Shown here: in pieces, positions 43,466-52,081 of the stretch
How the letters are laid out: the number at the start of each line of letters is the position of its first letter
Position numbering within the stretch: position 1 is the first letter of the stretch
DNA from: Candidatus Merdivicinus intestinigallinarum
GTDB taxonomy: Bacteria; Bacillota; Clostridia; Oscillospirales; Ruminococcaceae
Reading direction: 5' to 3'
Length of the DNA stretch: 64,000 nt
NCBI GenBank assembly: GCA_018713335.1
Contig: DVOW01000032.1
Location: 1 to 64,000 of the forward strand
The notes under the pieces: model-generated
Seen by the model: only the letters and a program-made list of their open reading frames with translations
Told to the model about the DNA's origin: nothing
Databases searched by the model: none
Position numbers and translations under genes: made by a program

Positions 43466-43492
43466 CAGGGACGCCCGGAAAGGGCGTCCCTG
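43466..43492 (+). terminator. Terminator downstream of R1
   Basis: CAGGGACGCCC-GGAAA-GGGCGTCCCTG, 11-bp perfect stem, then CGGTTTTG. Confidence 0.75.
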
Positions 43493-43549
43493 CGGTTTTG
43501 ATGAGATTTATTTTTCCGTTTTTCTGAAAGGTACCGACGTTAAATATTT

Positions 43550-43722
43550 GGGGAACCCCTTGATAGGGTTCCCCACGGTGGAACAGTCCACCGGACTGTT
43601 CCACCTCCCTTCCTGATTTTTTTATCATAAAGATTTCGCTCGTTGCGACGAGCGAGAAGGGACTCCGTCCCCTTCACCCCTGCCACCTTTTAAAAAAGGT
43701 GGACCAAAATTTTTATGATTTT
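43550..43722 (+). repeat. Intergenic multi-hairpin array, copy B
   Basis: Five hairpins in a row: GGGGAACCC/GGGTTCCCC (43550-43574); GGTGGAACAGTC/GACTGTTCCACC (43577-43605); TCGCTCGT-TGCG-ACGAGCGA (43636-43655); AGGGAC-TCC-GTCCC(C); CCACCTTTT/AAAAGGTGG (43683-43702), then ACCAAAATTTTTATGATTTT. The last three and the tail match copy A at 29976 (same TGCG loop, 3-base loop, AAAA-rich loop and ACCAAAA tail) with compensating changes in the stems. A further hairpin TTTTCTGC-TTCA-GCAGAAAA follows at 43740. The 43327-43812 gap otherwise holds R1 and a terminator and no gene. Confidence 0.7.
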
Positions 43723-43812
43723 GACGCAATTTGCATCGTTTTTCTGCTTCAGCAGAAAATTTTGCTATGATAAAATACGGGGTGCAATTTTTTATGAAAA
43801 GGCAGGGATTCT

Positions 43813-44040
43813 GTGTATTACAGGCGAATTAAAGAATTACGGGAAGATCAGGACATCAAACAAAGAGAAATCAGCGAGGCTCTTTCCATTACGCAGAAAT
43901 GCTACGCGAATTATGAAAACGGCCACCGGGGGATCCCCACGGAGATTTTGTGCCAGCTGGCGGATTACCATCACACCTCCGTGGATTACCTGCTGGGGCG
44001 GACAGACAAAAAAGAACCGTACCCGCCTGCCAAACGCTGA
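43813..44040 (+). CDS. Small XRE-family DNA-binding protein
   Basis: 75 residues, essentially one Cro/CI-type helix-turn-helix (IKQREISEALSITQKCYANYE) with a short tail ending TSVDYLLGRTDKK, the standard end of this fold. No effector domain. GTG start after AGGCAGGG. It lies between the hairpin array and R2, inside a region bounded by inverted repeats, so it may belong to that element. Targets unknown. Confidence 0.82.
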   Translation: MYYRRIKELREDQDIKQREISEALSITQKCYANYENGHRGIPTEILCQLADYHHTSVDYLLGRTDKKEPYPPAKR

Positions 44041-44120
44041 AAACAGGGAGAAAATTGCAGGGGACGATGCCCAGATTTAACGCCCCCTGCAAAGTTTGTT
44101 TTCGTTTGATTTCCCAAAAC

Positions 44121-44234
44121 GATAGGAAATAAAACCTTCCCATACGGCGAGTTTATCGAGCCGTCCAGCGGGCGGATAGGAAATGAAACACCGCGTCGAA
44201 TTAACAGCGGGGTTACCCCGCCCGCGGCGGATTA
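44121..44234 (-). repeat. Inverted repeat R2 (partner of 43324-43436)
   Basis: Read on the minus strand it starts at the murC stop codon (TAATCCG) and follows R1: a GCGGGG/CCCCGC hairpin, AATTCGACGCGG, CCGCTGG and TCGCCGTATGGGAAGG. It contains two copies of ATTTCCTATC that R1 lacks in full. Confidence 0.65.
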
Positions 44235-45602
44235 GCCGCCGTATTTTTTAGAGAGCATTTCCACCATCATATGGGCGCATTTGTTCACGTCCCCGCAGCC
44301 CAGGGTGATAATCAAATCGCCGGGCTCCGCGTGCTCCACCACATAACCGGCGATTTCCGGGAATTCCGGGAACCAGACGCAGCCGGGGATCTTCTCCGCC
44401 AAATCTTTGGCGTAAATGTTCCAGGTGTTCTTTTCCCGGGACCCCATGATCTCCGACAGCACCACCCGGTCGGCAATGGACAGGGCCTTGGCGAAATCGT
44501 CCAAAAGCATGGCCGTCCGGGAGTAGGTGAAGGGCTGGTGCACCGCCCAGACCCGTTTAAAGGGCAGCTTTTTGGCGGCGGTTAAGGTTGCGGTGATTTC
44601 GGTGGGATGGTGGCCGTAGTCGTCCGCCACAGTAATGCCGCCGAATTTCCCCAGCACCTCGAACCGGCGCTGGGCCCCGTGGAACGCGTCCAATCCCTTG
44701 GCGCACTGCTCCCATCTGGCCCCGGCTTCATGGGCTGCAATGCAGGCGGCAATGGCGTTTAAGATGTTGTGGTCCCCGGGAACATGGAGCCGGATGGGAG
44801 TAAGGATCTCCGAATCCCGGCAAAGGTCAAAGGAGATGGTGACCCCGTCCACATGCTCGATGTTGGCGGGATAATAGTCGTTAATAGAGGCGTATCCAAA
44901 GGTAATAATCCGCCTATCCAAATCTTTCAATGCCTTCAGAGTGTTTTGGTCGTCCCCGTTGGCGATGACCGCCCGGGTGGCCATGGAAGCGAATTTGTGG
45001 AAGGAGGCAATGAGGTTTTCCATGGTTTTGAAGTAGTCCAGATGGTCGGCGTCAATGTTCAAAATCACGGCAATATCCGGGTGCAGCTTCAAAAAGGTGT
45101 CCACAAATTCGCAGGCTTCGCAGACCATGGTGCCGCTTTTGCCGATGCGGCCGCCGCCGTGGATGGCCGGCAGCTTGCCGCCGATGACGCAGGTGGGGTC
45201 TAAGCCCGCGTCCAGCAGGATCTGGGTGGTCATGGAGGAGGTGGTGGTTTTGCCGTGGGTGCCGCTGACGCAGATGGCCGCCGGGTACCAGGCGGAAATC
45301 TCCCCTAACAGGACGCTGCGCTCAATGGTGGGCACGCCGCTTGCCCGGGCGGCGATCAATTCGGGATTGTCGTCCATAATGGCGGCGGTGTGGACGATCA
45401 GGTCCGCCCCCTCAATGTTCTCCGCCTTCTGGCCCAGGGTGACGGGGATGCCCATTTCCCGGACCATTTGCAGGGTGTCGGTTTCGTTGTTGTCGGAACC
45501 GGTCAGGTAATAGCCCTTTCCGTGCAGAATCTGGGCCAGCGGGAACATGCCGGACCCGCCGATGCCGATAAAATGGATATGTTTTTTATTCTCAAGAAGC
45601 AT
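44232..45602 (-). CDS. murC: UDP-N-acetylmuramate--L-alanine ligase
   Basis: 456 residues. The N-terminal UDP-binding loop GIGGSGM (residues ~14-20), the ATP loop GTHGKTTTSSM (about 110-120) and the Mur-ligase C-terminal domain with DDYGHHPTE are all present. It adds L-alanine to UDP-MurNAc, the first peptide step of peptidoglycan synthesis. The ATG at 45602 follows GGAAGGAG. It lies 22 bases after recG on the same strand. Confidence 0.96.
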   Translation of the reverse strand: MLLENKKHIHFIGIGGSGMFPLAQILHGKGYYLTGSDNNETDTLQMVREMGIPVTLGQKAENIEGADLIVHTAAIMDDNPELIAARASGVPTIERSVLLGEISAWYPAAICVSGTHGKTTTSSMTTQILLDAGLDPTCVIGGKLPAIHGGGRIGKSGTMVCEACEFVDTFLKLHPDIAVILNIDADHLDYFKTMENLIASFHKFASMATRAVIANGDDQNTLKALKDLDRRIITFGYASINDYYPANIEHVDGVTISFDLCRDSEILTPIRLHVPGDHNILNAIAACIAAHEAGARWEQCAKGLDAFHGAQRRFEVLGKFGGITVADDYGHHPTEITATLTAAKKLPFKRVWAVHQPFTYSRTAMLLDDFAKALSIADRVVLSEIMGSREKNTWNIYAKDLAEKIPGCVWFPEFPEIAGYVVEHAEPGDLIITLGCGDVNKCAHMMVEMLSKKYGG

Positions 45603-45624
45603 AGTGATTCTCCTTCCGTCGCGT

Positions 45625-47670
45625 CTAATTCCAACCGTCTTTATTCTGGTCAAAAATCCGGTCGATAATCACCTTTAAGGGATGATTTTCCAATTTTTCC
45701 AGTTCCGGGTCGTCTTTTAACAGGGCTCGGGCCGCCTCCTGTGCCTCGGCGAACATCCCGGCGTCCTCAAAAAGGTCGGCGATGGCCAAAGCGGGCATCC
45801 CCGACTGGCGGCTCCCGAAAAAGTCCCCGGAGCCCCGGAGCTTTAAGTCCTCCCGGGCAATGACAAAGCCGTCGGCGGTGGATTTCATGACCTTTAACCG
45901 CTTCCGGTTCTCCTCCCCATCGTTGTCGGAAACCAGGATACAGTAGGATTTTTTGCTGCCCCGGCCAACCCGGCCCCGCAGCTGGTGCAGCTGGGCCAAG
46001 CCGAACCGTTCAGCGTTTTCCACCATCATGACGGTGGCGTTGGGGACGTCCACCCCCACTTCCACCACGGTGGTGGAAACCAGGAGCTGGATCTCGTTTT
46101 TCTGGAAGGCAGACATGACCGCGTCCTTTTCCGCCGGGCGCATTTTGCCGTGCAGAAGCCCTACCGAAATCCCCGGGAAGGCCCCGGCGATCTGGTCCTT
46201 ATACTGGGAGGCCGCCAGCAGGCCGCTGTCGGATTCCTCCACCAAGGGGCAGACAATGTAAGCCTGCTCGCCTGCGGCAATGTGCTCTTTGACAAAGCCC
46301 AAGGCCCGGTTCCGCTTGTCGGAATGGATCACCAGGGTTTCCACCGTCTGGCGGCCTTTGGGCAATTCGTCCAGGACGGACAAATCCAAATCCCCGTACA
46401 CGATCAGGGCCAGGGTCCGGGGGATGGGGGTGGCCGACATGACCAGGCTGTGAGGGCTTTCCCCCTTGCCCGCCAGCCGCCGCCGCTGTTCCACCCCGAA
46501 CCGGTGCTGTTCGTCGGTGATGACCAGCCCCAGGTTGTGGAAAACAGTGGAATTCTGCACCAAAGCGTGGGTTCCCACCACCGTGTCATAGGTCCCGGCG
46601 GCGATTTCCTCTTTTAACAGCTCTTTCTGCCGGGGGGTCAGGGAGCCGGTGAGCAGGCAGACCTTGACGCCCAAAGGCTCCAAAACCTTGGAAAAGGTGG
46701 CGAAATGCTGGGCGGCTAAGATTTCTGTCGGGGCCATGACCGCCGACTGGTAGCCGTTTTTGGCCGCCGCGTAAACTGCCGCCGCCGCCACCATGGTTTT
46801 TCCGGAGCCAACGTCCCCCTGTAAGAGCCGGTTCATAGGATAGGATTTTTTCATATCCGCCAAAATTTCCCCAATGGCCCGCCGCTGGGCGCCGGTTAGG
46901 GCAAAGGGCAGAGAGGCTTCAAAAGGGGTGATGTCTGTGTTGGCCAACTGCACCGCTGTGGCCGCCTTTTCCCTTCCCCGGAGCTTGATGAGGGCCAGGG
47001 ACATGGTGAAAAACTCCTCAAAAACCAGCCGCCGCCGGGCGATTTCGTAGGCTTCCCGGCCGTTGGGAAAGTGGATATTCTCAATGGCGTACCGCAGCTG
47101 GCAGAGCTTTTGGTCCTGCAAAAGCTCTTTGGGCAGGGGATCTTCCAGCTGGTCGGCGCAGACGATTGCCTCCGTCAGGTTATTGACCACCATGCCGTTT
47201 GTGAGCCCCTCCGTCAGGTTATAAACAGGCCGCAGGATCCCCGCATCCTCCGCCGGCAGGTAAGAGGTCATGGCCAGCTGGAACACCCGGCCCTTGGCGG
47301 AAAACTTCCCGGCAAAAACATATTCCTCCCCGGTCTTGATGCCATAATATGCGTACTCGTTGTTGAATATGGTCACCTGGAAGTTGGAAAGGCCGTCGTT
47401 GGCCAGGATTTTGTAAATCACCAATCCCTTGCGGATGGGGGCGGGCTGGAGTTTTTTCAGGACGTATCCCTTGATGACGCAGGATTCCCCCTCCTGGCCG
47501 TCGGCGGCCATAATGGGGGAGGTGTAGTCGATATAGCTGCGGGGATAAAACCGGAGAAGGTCGGAAACCGTTCGGATCCCCAGCTTTTCATACAGGGCGG
47601 CCCGTTTGGCCCCCACGTTTTTTAAGGCAGTCACCGGGGAATCCAGCGAAAGGCTTACGGTTTTTTCCAA
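45625..47670 (-). CDS. recG: ATP-dependent DNA helicase RecG
   Basis: 681 residues: N-terminal wedge/OB domain (INGREFs region SCVIKGYVL), Walker A LQGDVGSGKTMVAAAA (about residue 285), DEQHRFG box, and C-terminal helicase domain with QLHQLRGRVGRG and the TRG-like motif AREDLKLRGSGDFFG. It reverses stalled replication forks. The TTG start at 47670 is chosen because GGAAGGAGG lies just upstream; the track start at 47724 runs into the neighbouring terminator. Confidence 0.94.
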   Translation of the reverse strand: MEKTVSLSLDSPVTALKNVGAKRAALYEKLGIRTVSDLLRFYPRSYIDYTSPIMAADGQEGESCVIKGYVLKKLQPAPIRKGLVIYKILANDGLSNFQVTIFNNEYAYYGIKTGEEYVFAGKFSAKGRVFQLAMTSYLPAEDAGILRPVYNLTEGLTNGMVVNNLTEAIVCADQLEDPLPKELLQDQKLCQLRYAIENIHFPNGREAYEIARRRLVFEEFFTMSLALIKLRGREKAATAVQLANTDITPFEASLPFALTGAQRRAIGEILADMKKSYPMNRLLQGDVGSGKTMVAAAAVYAAAKNGYQSAVMAPTEILAAQHFATFSKVLEPLGVKVCLLTGSLTPRQKELLKEEIAAGTYDTVVGTHALVQNSTVFHNLGLVITDEQHRFGVEQRRRLAGKGESPHSLVMSATPIPRTLALIVYGDLDLSVLDELPKGRQTVETLVIHSDKRNRALGFVKEHIAAGEQAYIVCPLVEESDSGLLAASQYKDQIAGAFPGISVGLLHGKMRPAEKDAVMSAFQKNEIQLLVSTTVVEVGVDVPNATVMMVENAERFGLAQLHQLRGRVGRGSKKSYCILVSDNDGEENRKRLKVMKSTADGFVIAREDLKLRGSGDFFGSRQSGMPALAIADLFEDAGMFAEAQEAARALLKDDPELEKLENHPLKVIIDRIFDQNKDGWN

Positions 47671-47704
47671 AAAATTCCTCCTTCCGGACAATTTCAACAC
47701 AAAG

Positions 47705-47746
47705 CGGCAAAACCCCCTCGCCAATACCGGCAGGGGGCTTTGGTTT
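47705..47746 (-). terminator. Terminator after the fakA-like gene
   Basis: On the minus strand AAAGCCCCCTGCC ... GGCGAGGGGGTTTTG, a stable stem just past the stop codon. Confidence 0.75.
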
Positions 47747-47748
47747 TC

Positions 47749-49395
47749 TTATTCCACCGAGATGATATAGTAATAAACCGGCTGTCCGCCGTTGATGAGG
47801 CTGATCTCCAAATTGGGGGAGAGCTTGGATTTGAGCAGTTCGCAGGCCGCCTCCGCCTGGCCGTCGGTCACGTCCGACCCGTAGATCAGGGTGACAAAGC
47901 TGGAATCCCGCTTGACCATGGAACGGGTCAGCTTGTAGACCGCCTTTTCCAGGTCCTTTTCCACAAAGGCCAGCTTGCCGTTTTCCATGGCCAGGATCTC
48001 CCCGGCCTTGATGTTGTGGCCGTCGTAATCGCTGTCCCGGGCCGCGAAGGTGATCTGCCCGGACTGGACCCTGGAGGCCGCTTCGGTCATGTTCACCTGG
48101 TTGTCCGCAAAGGACGCCTCCGGGTCAAAGGCCAGCATGGCCGAGATCCCCTGGGGGATAGTGACTGTCTGCAAAACGCAGACCCGCCGGTCGGCCAGCT
48201 TCACCGCCTGCTCCGCCGCCATAATGATGTTTTTATTATTGGGCAGGACGAATACCGTCTGGGCCGGTGTGGCATGGATGGCGTTCAAAATGTCGTCGGT
48301 GCTGGGGTTCATGGTCTGGCCCCCGGTCACCACGTTGTTGACGCCCAGATCCTCAAACAGGGACTGCACCCCCATACCGGCGGCCACTGCCACAAAGCCG
48401 TAGGGAATATCCGGGTCAACGGGGACATAGCTGGCGTTTTCCGCCATCTGTTCCGCCTCCGTCACCTGGGCGGTGTGCTGTTCCTTCATGTTTTCGATCT
48501 TCAGCTTGGTGAGCATCCCGAATTTGAGCCCCGCTTCCAGGGCGTTGCCGGGATGGTTGGTGTGGACATGGACCTTGATGATCTCCTCGTCGTCCACCAC
48601 CACAACGGAATCGCCGATGGATTCCAGATAGGCCCGGAGCTTCAAGGCGTCCTCGCAGCCGGGGGCCTTCAGGACGATAAATTCCGTACAGTAAGTAAAC
48701 AGGATGTCCCCGTCCGCTTCCGCCACAGCGGAGCGTTTGGGTTTGGCCGCGCTCCCGCCTGCCGGGGCCGCTTCCGGTTTTTTCACAGGGCCGCCCTCGA
48801 ACACGTCCAGCATGGCCTGGAGGATAATCACCAGCCCCTGACCGCCTGCGTCCACTACCCCGGCCTTTTTTAAGACCGGCAGCATTTCCGGGGTGCGGGC
48901 CAGGGTTTCCTTGGCCTGGGCCACAGCGGCCCGGAAAACCGTCAAGGCGTCGTTGTCATCCATGGCTACGCTGCGGGCTTTTTCCGAAGCCTCTCTTGCC
49001 ACAGTCAGGATGGTGCCCTCTGTGGGCTTCATCACCGCTTTATACGCGGCGGTAACGCCTTCTACTAACGCGTCCGCAAGGTCGGCGCCGCTGGCCTCGC
49101 TTTTCCCCTGCAAGCCTTTGGAGATTCCCCGGAACAGCAGGGAGAGGATAACGCCGGAGTTGCCCCTGGCGCCCCGCAGCAGGGCGGAAGCCGCCACCTT
49201 GGAGGTTTCCGAAACCGCGGGGTCCTTGAGCATTTCCAGCTCCCGGGCGGCCGCGCCGATGGTCATGGACATATTGGTTCCCGTATCGCCGTCCGGAACA
49301 GGGAAGACGTTCAATTCGTCCACCGACTGTTTCTGGCTGGCCAGGGTATATGCCGCGGAAAGGATTGCGTCCCGCAGCAGACTTCCGTTAATCAC
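47749..49395 (-). CDS. fakA: DAK2-domain protein, fatty acid kinase catalytic subunit-like (FakA/YloV)
   Basis: 548 residues. The N-terminal DAK2 domain contains NVFPVPDGDTGTNM (Mg-ATP site) and GARGNSGVILS; the middle and C-terminal domains match the YloV/FakA architecture with the HVHTNHPG segment. In staphylococci FakA phosphorylates fatty acids carried by FakB. It is paired here with a Gls24/Asp23 gene, the usual order. GTG start after AAAGGAG. No FakB (DegV) is in the window, so the substrate assignment is by family. Confidence 0.88.
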   Translation of the reverse strand: MINGSLLRDAILSAAYTLASQKQSVDELNVFPVPDGDTGTNMSMTIGAAARELEMLKDPAVSETSKVAASALLRGARGNSGVILSLLFRGISKGLQGKSEASGADLADALVEGVTAAYKAVMKPTEGTILTVAREASEKARSVAMDDNDALTVFRAAVAQAKETLARTPEMLPVLKKAGVVDAGGQGLVIILQAMLDVFEGGPVKKPEAAPAGGSAAKPKRSAVAEADGDILFTYCTEFIVLKAPGCEDALKLRAYLESIGDSVVVVDDEEIIKVHVHTNHPGNALEAGLKFGMLTKLKIENMKEQHTAQVTEAEQMAENASYVPVDPDIPYGFVAVAAGMGVQSLFEDLGVNNVVTGGQTMNPSTDDILNAIHATPAQTVFVLPNNKNIIMAAEQAVKLADRRVCVLQTVTIPQGISAMLAFDPEASFADNQVNMTEAASRVQSGQITFAARDSDYDGHNIKAGEILAMENGKLAFVEKDLEKAVYKLTRSMVKRDSSFVTLIYGSDVTDGQAEAACELLKSKLSPNLEISLINGGQPVYYYIISVE

Positions 49396-49419
49396 AACAG
49401 CTGCACTCCTTCTTTTGGC

Positions 49420-49773
49420 CTAGTTGGTCCGCATCCCGTCCACAAAAACATTGACATGCTCCACGGGGATGCCGGTGACATCCTCCACGGTATAGCTCAC
49501 CTTGTGCATAATGCTTTTGACAATGGCGGCGATGTTGACGCCGTAGGTGACGATGATATGGAGGTCGATAATGAGCCCGCTGCCGCGGGTGCGGATGCGG
49601 ACGCCCCGGGTATCCTCATGACGCCCCTTCAGCCGGCTGAAAAGGTCCGCTGCCGGATGGACCCCGGCCATAGCGGCAACGCCGAAGCAGCTGGACGCGG
49701 CGGACGCCACAAGGTTCACAAAGAAATTCTGGGAAATGGAGATCGTACCCAGATGGTTTTTCAGTCTGACCAT
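49420..49773 (-). CDS. Asp23/Gls24 family envelope stress protein
   Basis: 117 residues with the Asp23/Gls24 pattern: a conserved N-terminal segment (GTISISQNFFVNLVASAA) and the alternating beta strands LIIDLHIIVTYGVNIAAI and YTVEDVTGIPVEHVNVFVDG. Members coat the inner membrane face and respond to envelope stress. It precedes the fakA-like gene by 24 bases and is co-transcribed. Confidence 0.88.
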   Translation of the reverse strand: MVRLKNHLGTISISQNFFVNLVASAASSCFGVAAMAGVHPAADLFSRLKGRHEDTRGVRIRTRGSGLIIDLHIIVTYGVNIAAIVKSIMHKVSYTVEDVTGIPVEHVNVFVDGMRTN

Positions 49774-49907
49774 ATCGAACCCCCCTGGTTTAATTTATCA
49801 CGAAAACTATCATTCTTATAATACAGTTTAAACAAAACCCGCCTGTTTGTCAAGGGAAACGGCCCCTTTTTGAGATTTCCCACAAGAAACGGCGCGGATT
49901 TTTTCCG

Positions 49908-49936
49908 GTATAGAAAAGCGCTCTGCCGCATAGTCT
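49908..49936 (+). promoter_or_regulatory. Possible sigma-E-type sporulation promoter of spoIIP
   Basis: GTATAGA, 14-base spacer and CATAGTCT resemble a mother-cell sigma-E promoter. The -10 core CATA is right, the rest is degenerate, so this is tentative. Confidence 0.35.
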
Positions 49937-49966
49937 AATAGCGGTTCATAGAAAGGGGAGGTTGCC

Positions 49967-51136
49967 ATGCGGACACATTTGCGGAGGAAATACCGGCTTC
50001 AGCGGATCTTCGCGGCTTTAGCCGCCGCAGCCGGAGTGGCCGGGTGCGCGGCCATGTTATTTTACAGCCTGCCGGGGATTTCCGGATATATGGTAAAAGC
50101 GGGGGTAATCTCGGCGGGCTTTGCTTTGCCGGAAGGCGGACTGGCTGTGCTGGAAGGCGGGCTGAACCAGGAGGAGCCCCAGTCGGTTCCTGCGGCAGAG
50201 CCCATTCCGGAAAGCTCCGCTTTGCCGGAGGAATCTGAGGCGGCGGAGGAGCCGGCTCCCCAGGAGGAAAGCGAACCGGCGGAAGCCTCCTATCCGCCCA
50301 TTGAAGTCAGCGTCCCTGCCGTTGCCGATGAAAACAAAGCGGAGCTGGTCCATAAAACCTATACGGTTTCGCCCTCTAATATTTATATTCCCCTGGAAAA
50401 CGGATATATTAAAAACTGCACCAGCATTTCCAAGGCGGATATTGAGGCCCAGGTCCAAAACCCGCCGTATTTTACCATCGAGGATACAGACGAACCCCAG
50501 GTGCTGATTATGCACACCCACACAACGGAAAGCTATGTCCCCTTTACCGGGGATTATTACGACAAAACCATGTCCTTCCGTTCCACCGACAACAGCCGGA
50601 ACATGGCGGTGGTAGGGGACCGGATCGCCTCTGAGCTGGAGGCGGCGGGGATCGGGGTCATCCACGACACCACCCAGCACGATTACCCCTCCTACAACGG
50701 GGCCTATGACCGTTCCCAGAAAACCGTGGAGCAGTATTTGGCGGAATACCCTTCCATTAAGATCGTGCTGGACGTCCACCGGGACGCCATCGCCTCCGGG
50801 GACCAGGTGATCTCCGCCGAAACGGAGATCGACGGGAAAAAGGCCGCCCAGGTGATGATCATTTCCGGCTGCGACGACGGCACCATGGGCTATCCCGATT
50901 ATATGAAAAATCTGAGCTTTGCCGCCGCGCTGCAAAACCAGCTGGAGGGGGACTATCCCACCTTGACCCGGCCCATTCTCTTTGATTACCGGAAATACAA
51001 CCAGCAGCTGACCACCGGCTCCCTGCTTCTGGAAATCGGCAGCCACGGCAACACTTTAGAGCAGGCGGCCTATACCGGGGAGCTCATCGGCAAATCCCTG
51101 GGGCGGCTGCTGAATGAAATGAAAACTGCCGAATAA
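49967..51136 (+). CDS. spoIIP: Stage II sporulation protein P
   Basis: 389 residues: basic N terminus, one membrane span (about residues 14-36), a Pro/Glu-rich linker (about 65-105), then the SpoIIP amidase/endopeptidase domain with MHTHTTESY and VLDVHRDAI, whose His and Glu residues bind zinc. It degrades septal peptidoglycan during forespore engulfment with SpoIID and SpoIIM. Its presence is the best evidence that the host makes spores. GGGGAGG precedes the start. The neighbour 11 bases downstream is likely co-transcribed. Confidence 0.93.
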   Translation: MRTHLRRKYRLQRIFAALAAAAGVAGCAAMLFYSLPGISGYMVKAGVISAGFALPEGGLAVLEGGLNQEEPQSVPAAEPIPESSALPEESEAAEEPAPQEESEPAEASYPPIEVSVPAVADENKAELVHKTYTVSPSNIYIPLENGYIKNCTSISKADIEAQVQNPPYFTIEDTDEPQVLIMHTHTTESYVPFTGDYYDKTMSFRSTDNSRNMAVVGDRIASELEAAGIGVIHDTTQHDYPSYNGAYDRSQKTVEQYLAEYPSIKIVLDVHRDAIASGDQVISAETEIDGKKAAQVMIISGCDDGTMGYPDYMKNLSFAAALQNQLEGDYPTLTRPILFDYRKYNQQLTTGSLLLEIGSHGNTLEQAAYTGELIGKSLGRLLNEMKTAE

Positions 51137-51147
51137 CGAGGATTTTT

Positions 51148-51489
51148 ATGAAAACATGGATGTGGAACCTGCGGTATTTTCTTCTGGGCTTTATCCCCAC
51201 TCTGTGCCTGTTCGGGCTGGTGGGGGGCATTTTGACGGTGTGGCTCCGTTCGGCTGCCGCCCTGATGCCGGAAACGCCCTCCCTTACCCTGGAAAGGGCG
51301 GAAAACGGCTGGACTGTCACGGCTTTCGGGGAGGAGCACACCCTTTCCCTGCCCGGACAGAAGCTGGAAACCGCCGTGTCCCGTTTCCCCACCCTTGTCC
51401 CAAGGGAGCTGCGGCTGGCGGCCTGGGGCGCGGATGAAATTTTTGGGGAAAACTGGCAGGAATATCTGGAGGAAAAGCTCCCACAATAA
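51148..51489 (+). CDS. Small membrane-anchored protein of the spoIIP locus
   Basis: 113 residues: one N-terminal span (YFLLGFIPTLCLFGLVGGIL) and a soluble C-terminal part. It starts 11 bases after spoIIP. No family recognised; co-transcription suggests a sporulation role. Confidence 0.65.
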   Translation: MKTWMWNLRYFLLGFIPTLCLFGLVGGILTVWLRSAAALMPETPSLTLERAENGWTVTAFGEEHTLSLPGQKLETAVSRFPTLVPRELRLAAWGADEIFGENWQEYLEEKLPQ

Positions 51490-51529
51490 CAAGGGGATTT
51501 CCCCCAGTACAAAAAAGGAGGCTGTCGCC

Positions 51530-51715
51530 ATGCCGCAATTAACTGCCAAAGAGCTGACCGCCCTGGGCGACCAGCTGGGAATGGAATGTTCCCTGGTCAA
51601 AAAATACGAGATGTATGCCCAAGTATGCGCCGACCCGCAGCTCCGCACCAAGTGCGAGGAAACCGCCGCCAAGCATCGGAACCACTACCAGGCCCTGCTG
51701 GGCCTGCTGGGCTGA
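51530..51715 (+). CDS. Small helical protein, possible spore coat component
   Basis: 61 residues, helical, charged, no membrane span; MPQLTAKELTALGDQLGME and repeated acidic/basic helices recall the short N-terminal half of CotF-type coat proteins. The ATG at 51530 follows AAAGGAGG; the longer frame in the track (51395) overlaps the preceding gene. It is 14 bases before a CotF-like gene. In related genomes the two halves are often separate small genes. Confidence 0.65.
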   Translation: MPQLTAKELTALGDQLGMECSLVKKYEMYAQVCADPQLRTKCEETAAKHRNHYQALLGLLG

Positions 51716-51729
51716 GGAAAGGAGCCGCT

Positions 51730-52008
51730 ATGCAAGCCACTGTGAACACTGCGAATTTTGACGACAAGGAGATTTTGACAGACGCCTTAGCGTCGGAGAA
51801 GTTTGCCGCAGACAGCTACAATACCTTCAGCTGTGAAGCGGCCACCCCCCAGGTAAGGCAGAATTTTCTTTCCCTCCTGTCGGAGGAGCACGAGATCCAA
51901 AACAGTATTTTCCTGGAAATGAGCAAACGGGGCTGGTACCCCACACCTGCCGCCGAACAGCAGAAGATCGACGACGCCAGAGTCAAATACCGCAATATGG
52001 CGCCGTAA
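51730..52008 (+). CDS. CotF-like spore coat protein
   Basis: 92 residues. The pattern ILTDALASEKFAADSYNTF followed by LLSEEHEIQNSIFLEMSKRG fits the ferritin-like helical fold of the CotF family, and the end (KRGWYPTPAAEQQKI) matches its typical GWYPT close. It would be a coat or mother-cell protein. AAAGGAG precedes the ATG at 51730. A strong terminator follows. Confidence 0.8.
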   Translation: MQATVNTANFDDKEILTDALASEKFAADSYNTFSCEAATPQVRQNFLSLLSEEHEIQNSIFLEMSKRGWYPTPAAEQQKIDDARVKYRNMAP

Positions 52009-52010
52009 AC

Positions 52011-52044
52011 AAAGCCTCCGGAGAAAGGTTCTCCGGAGGCTTTT
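52011..52044 (+). terminator. Terminator of the spore gene cluster
   Basis: AAAGCCTCCGGAGAA/TTCTCCGGAGGCTTTT, a long perfect stem. Confidence 0.92.
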
Positions 52045-52081
52045 GTGTGTTTGGATCAAGGGGGAAAACGTCCGGCGGCTT

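Noticed and set aside
43324-44234. Insertion sequence
   Set aside because: There is no transposase; the only gene between the repeats is a 75-residue XRE protein.
47740-48873. 377-residue plus-strand frame opposite the fakA-like gene
   Set aside because: Antisense shadow; no conserved motif and it crosses the fakA terminator.
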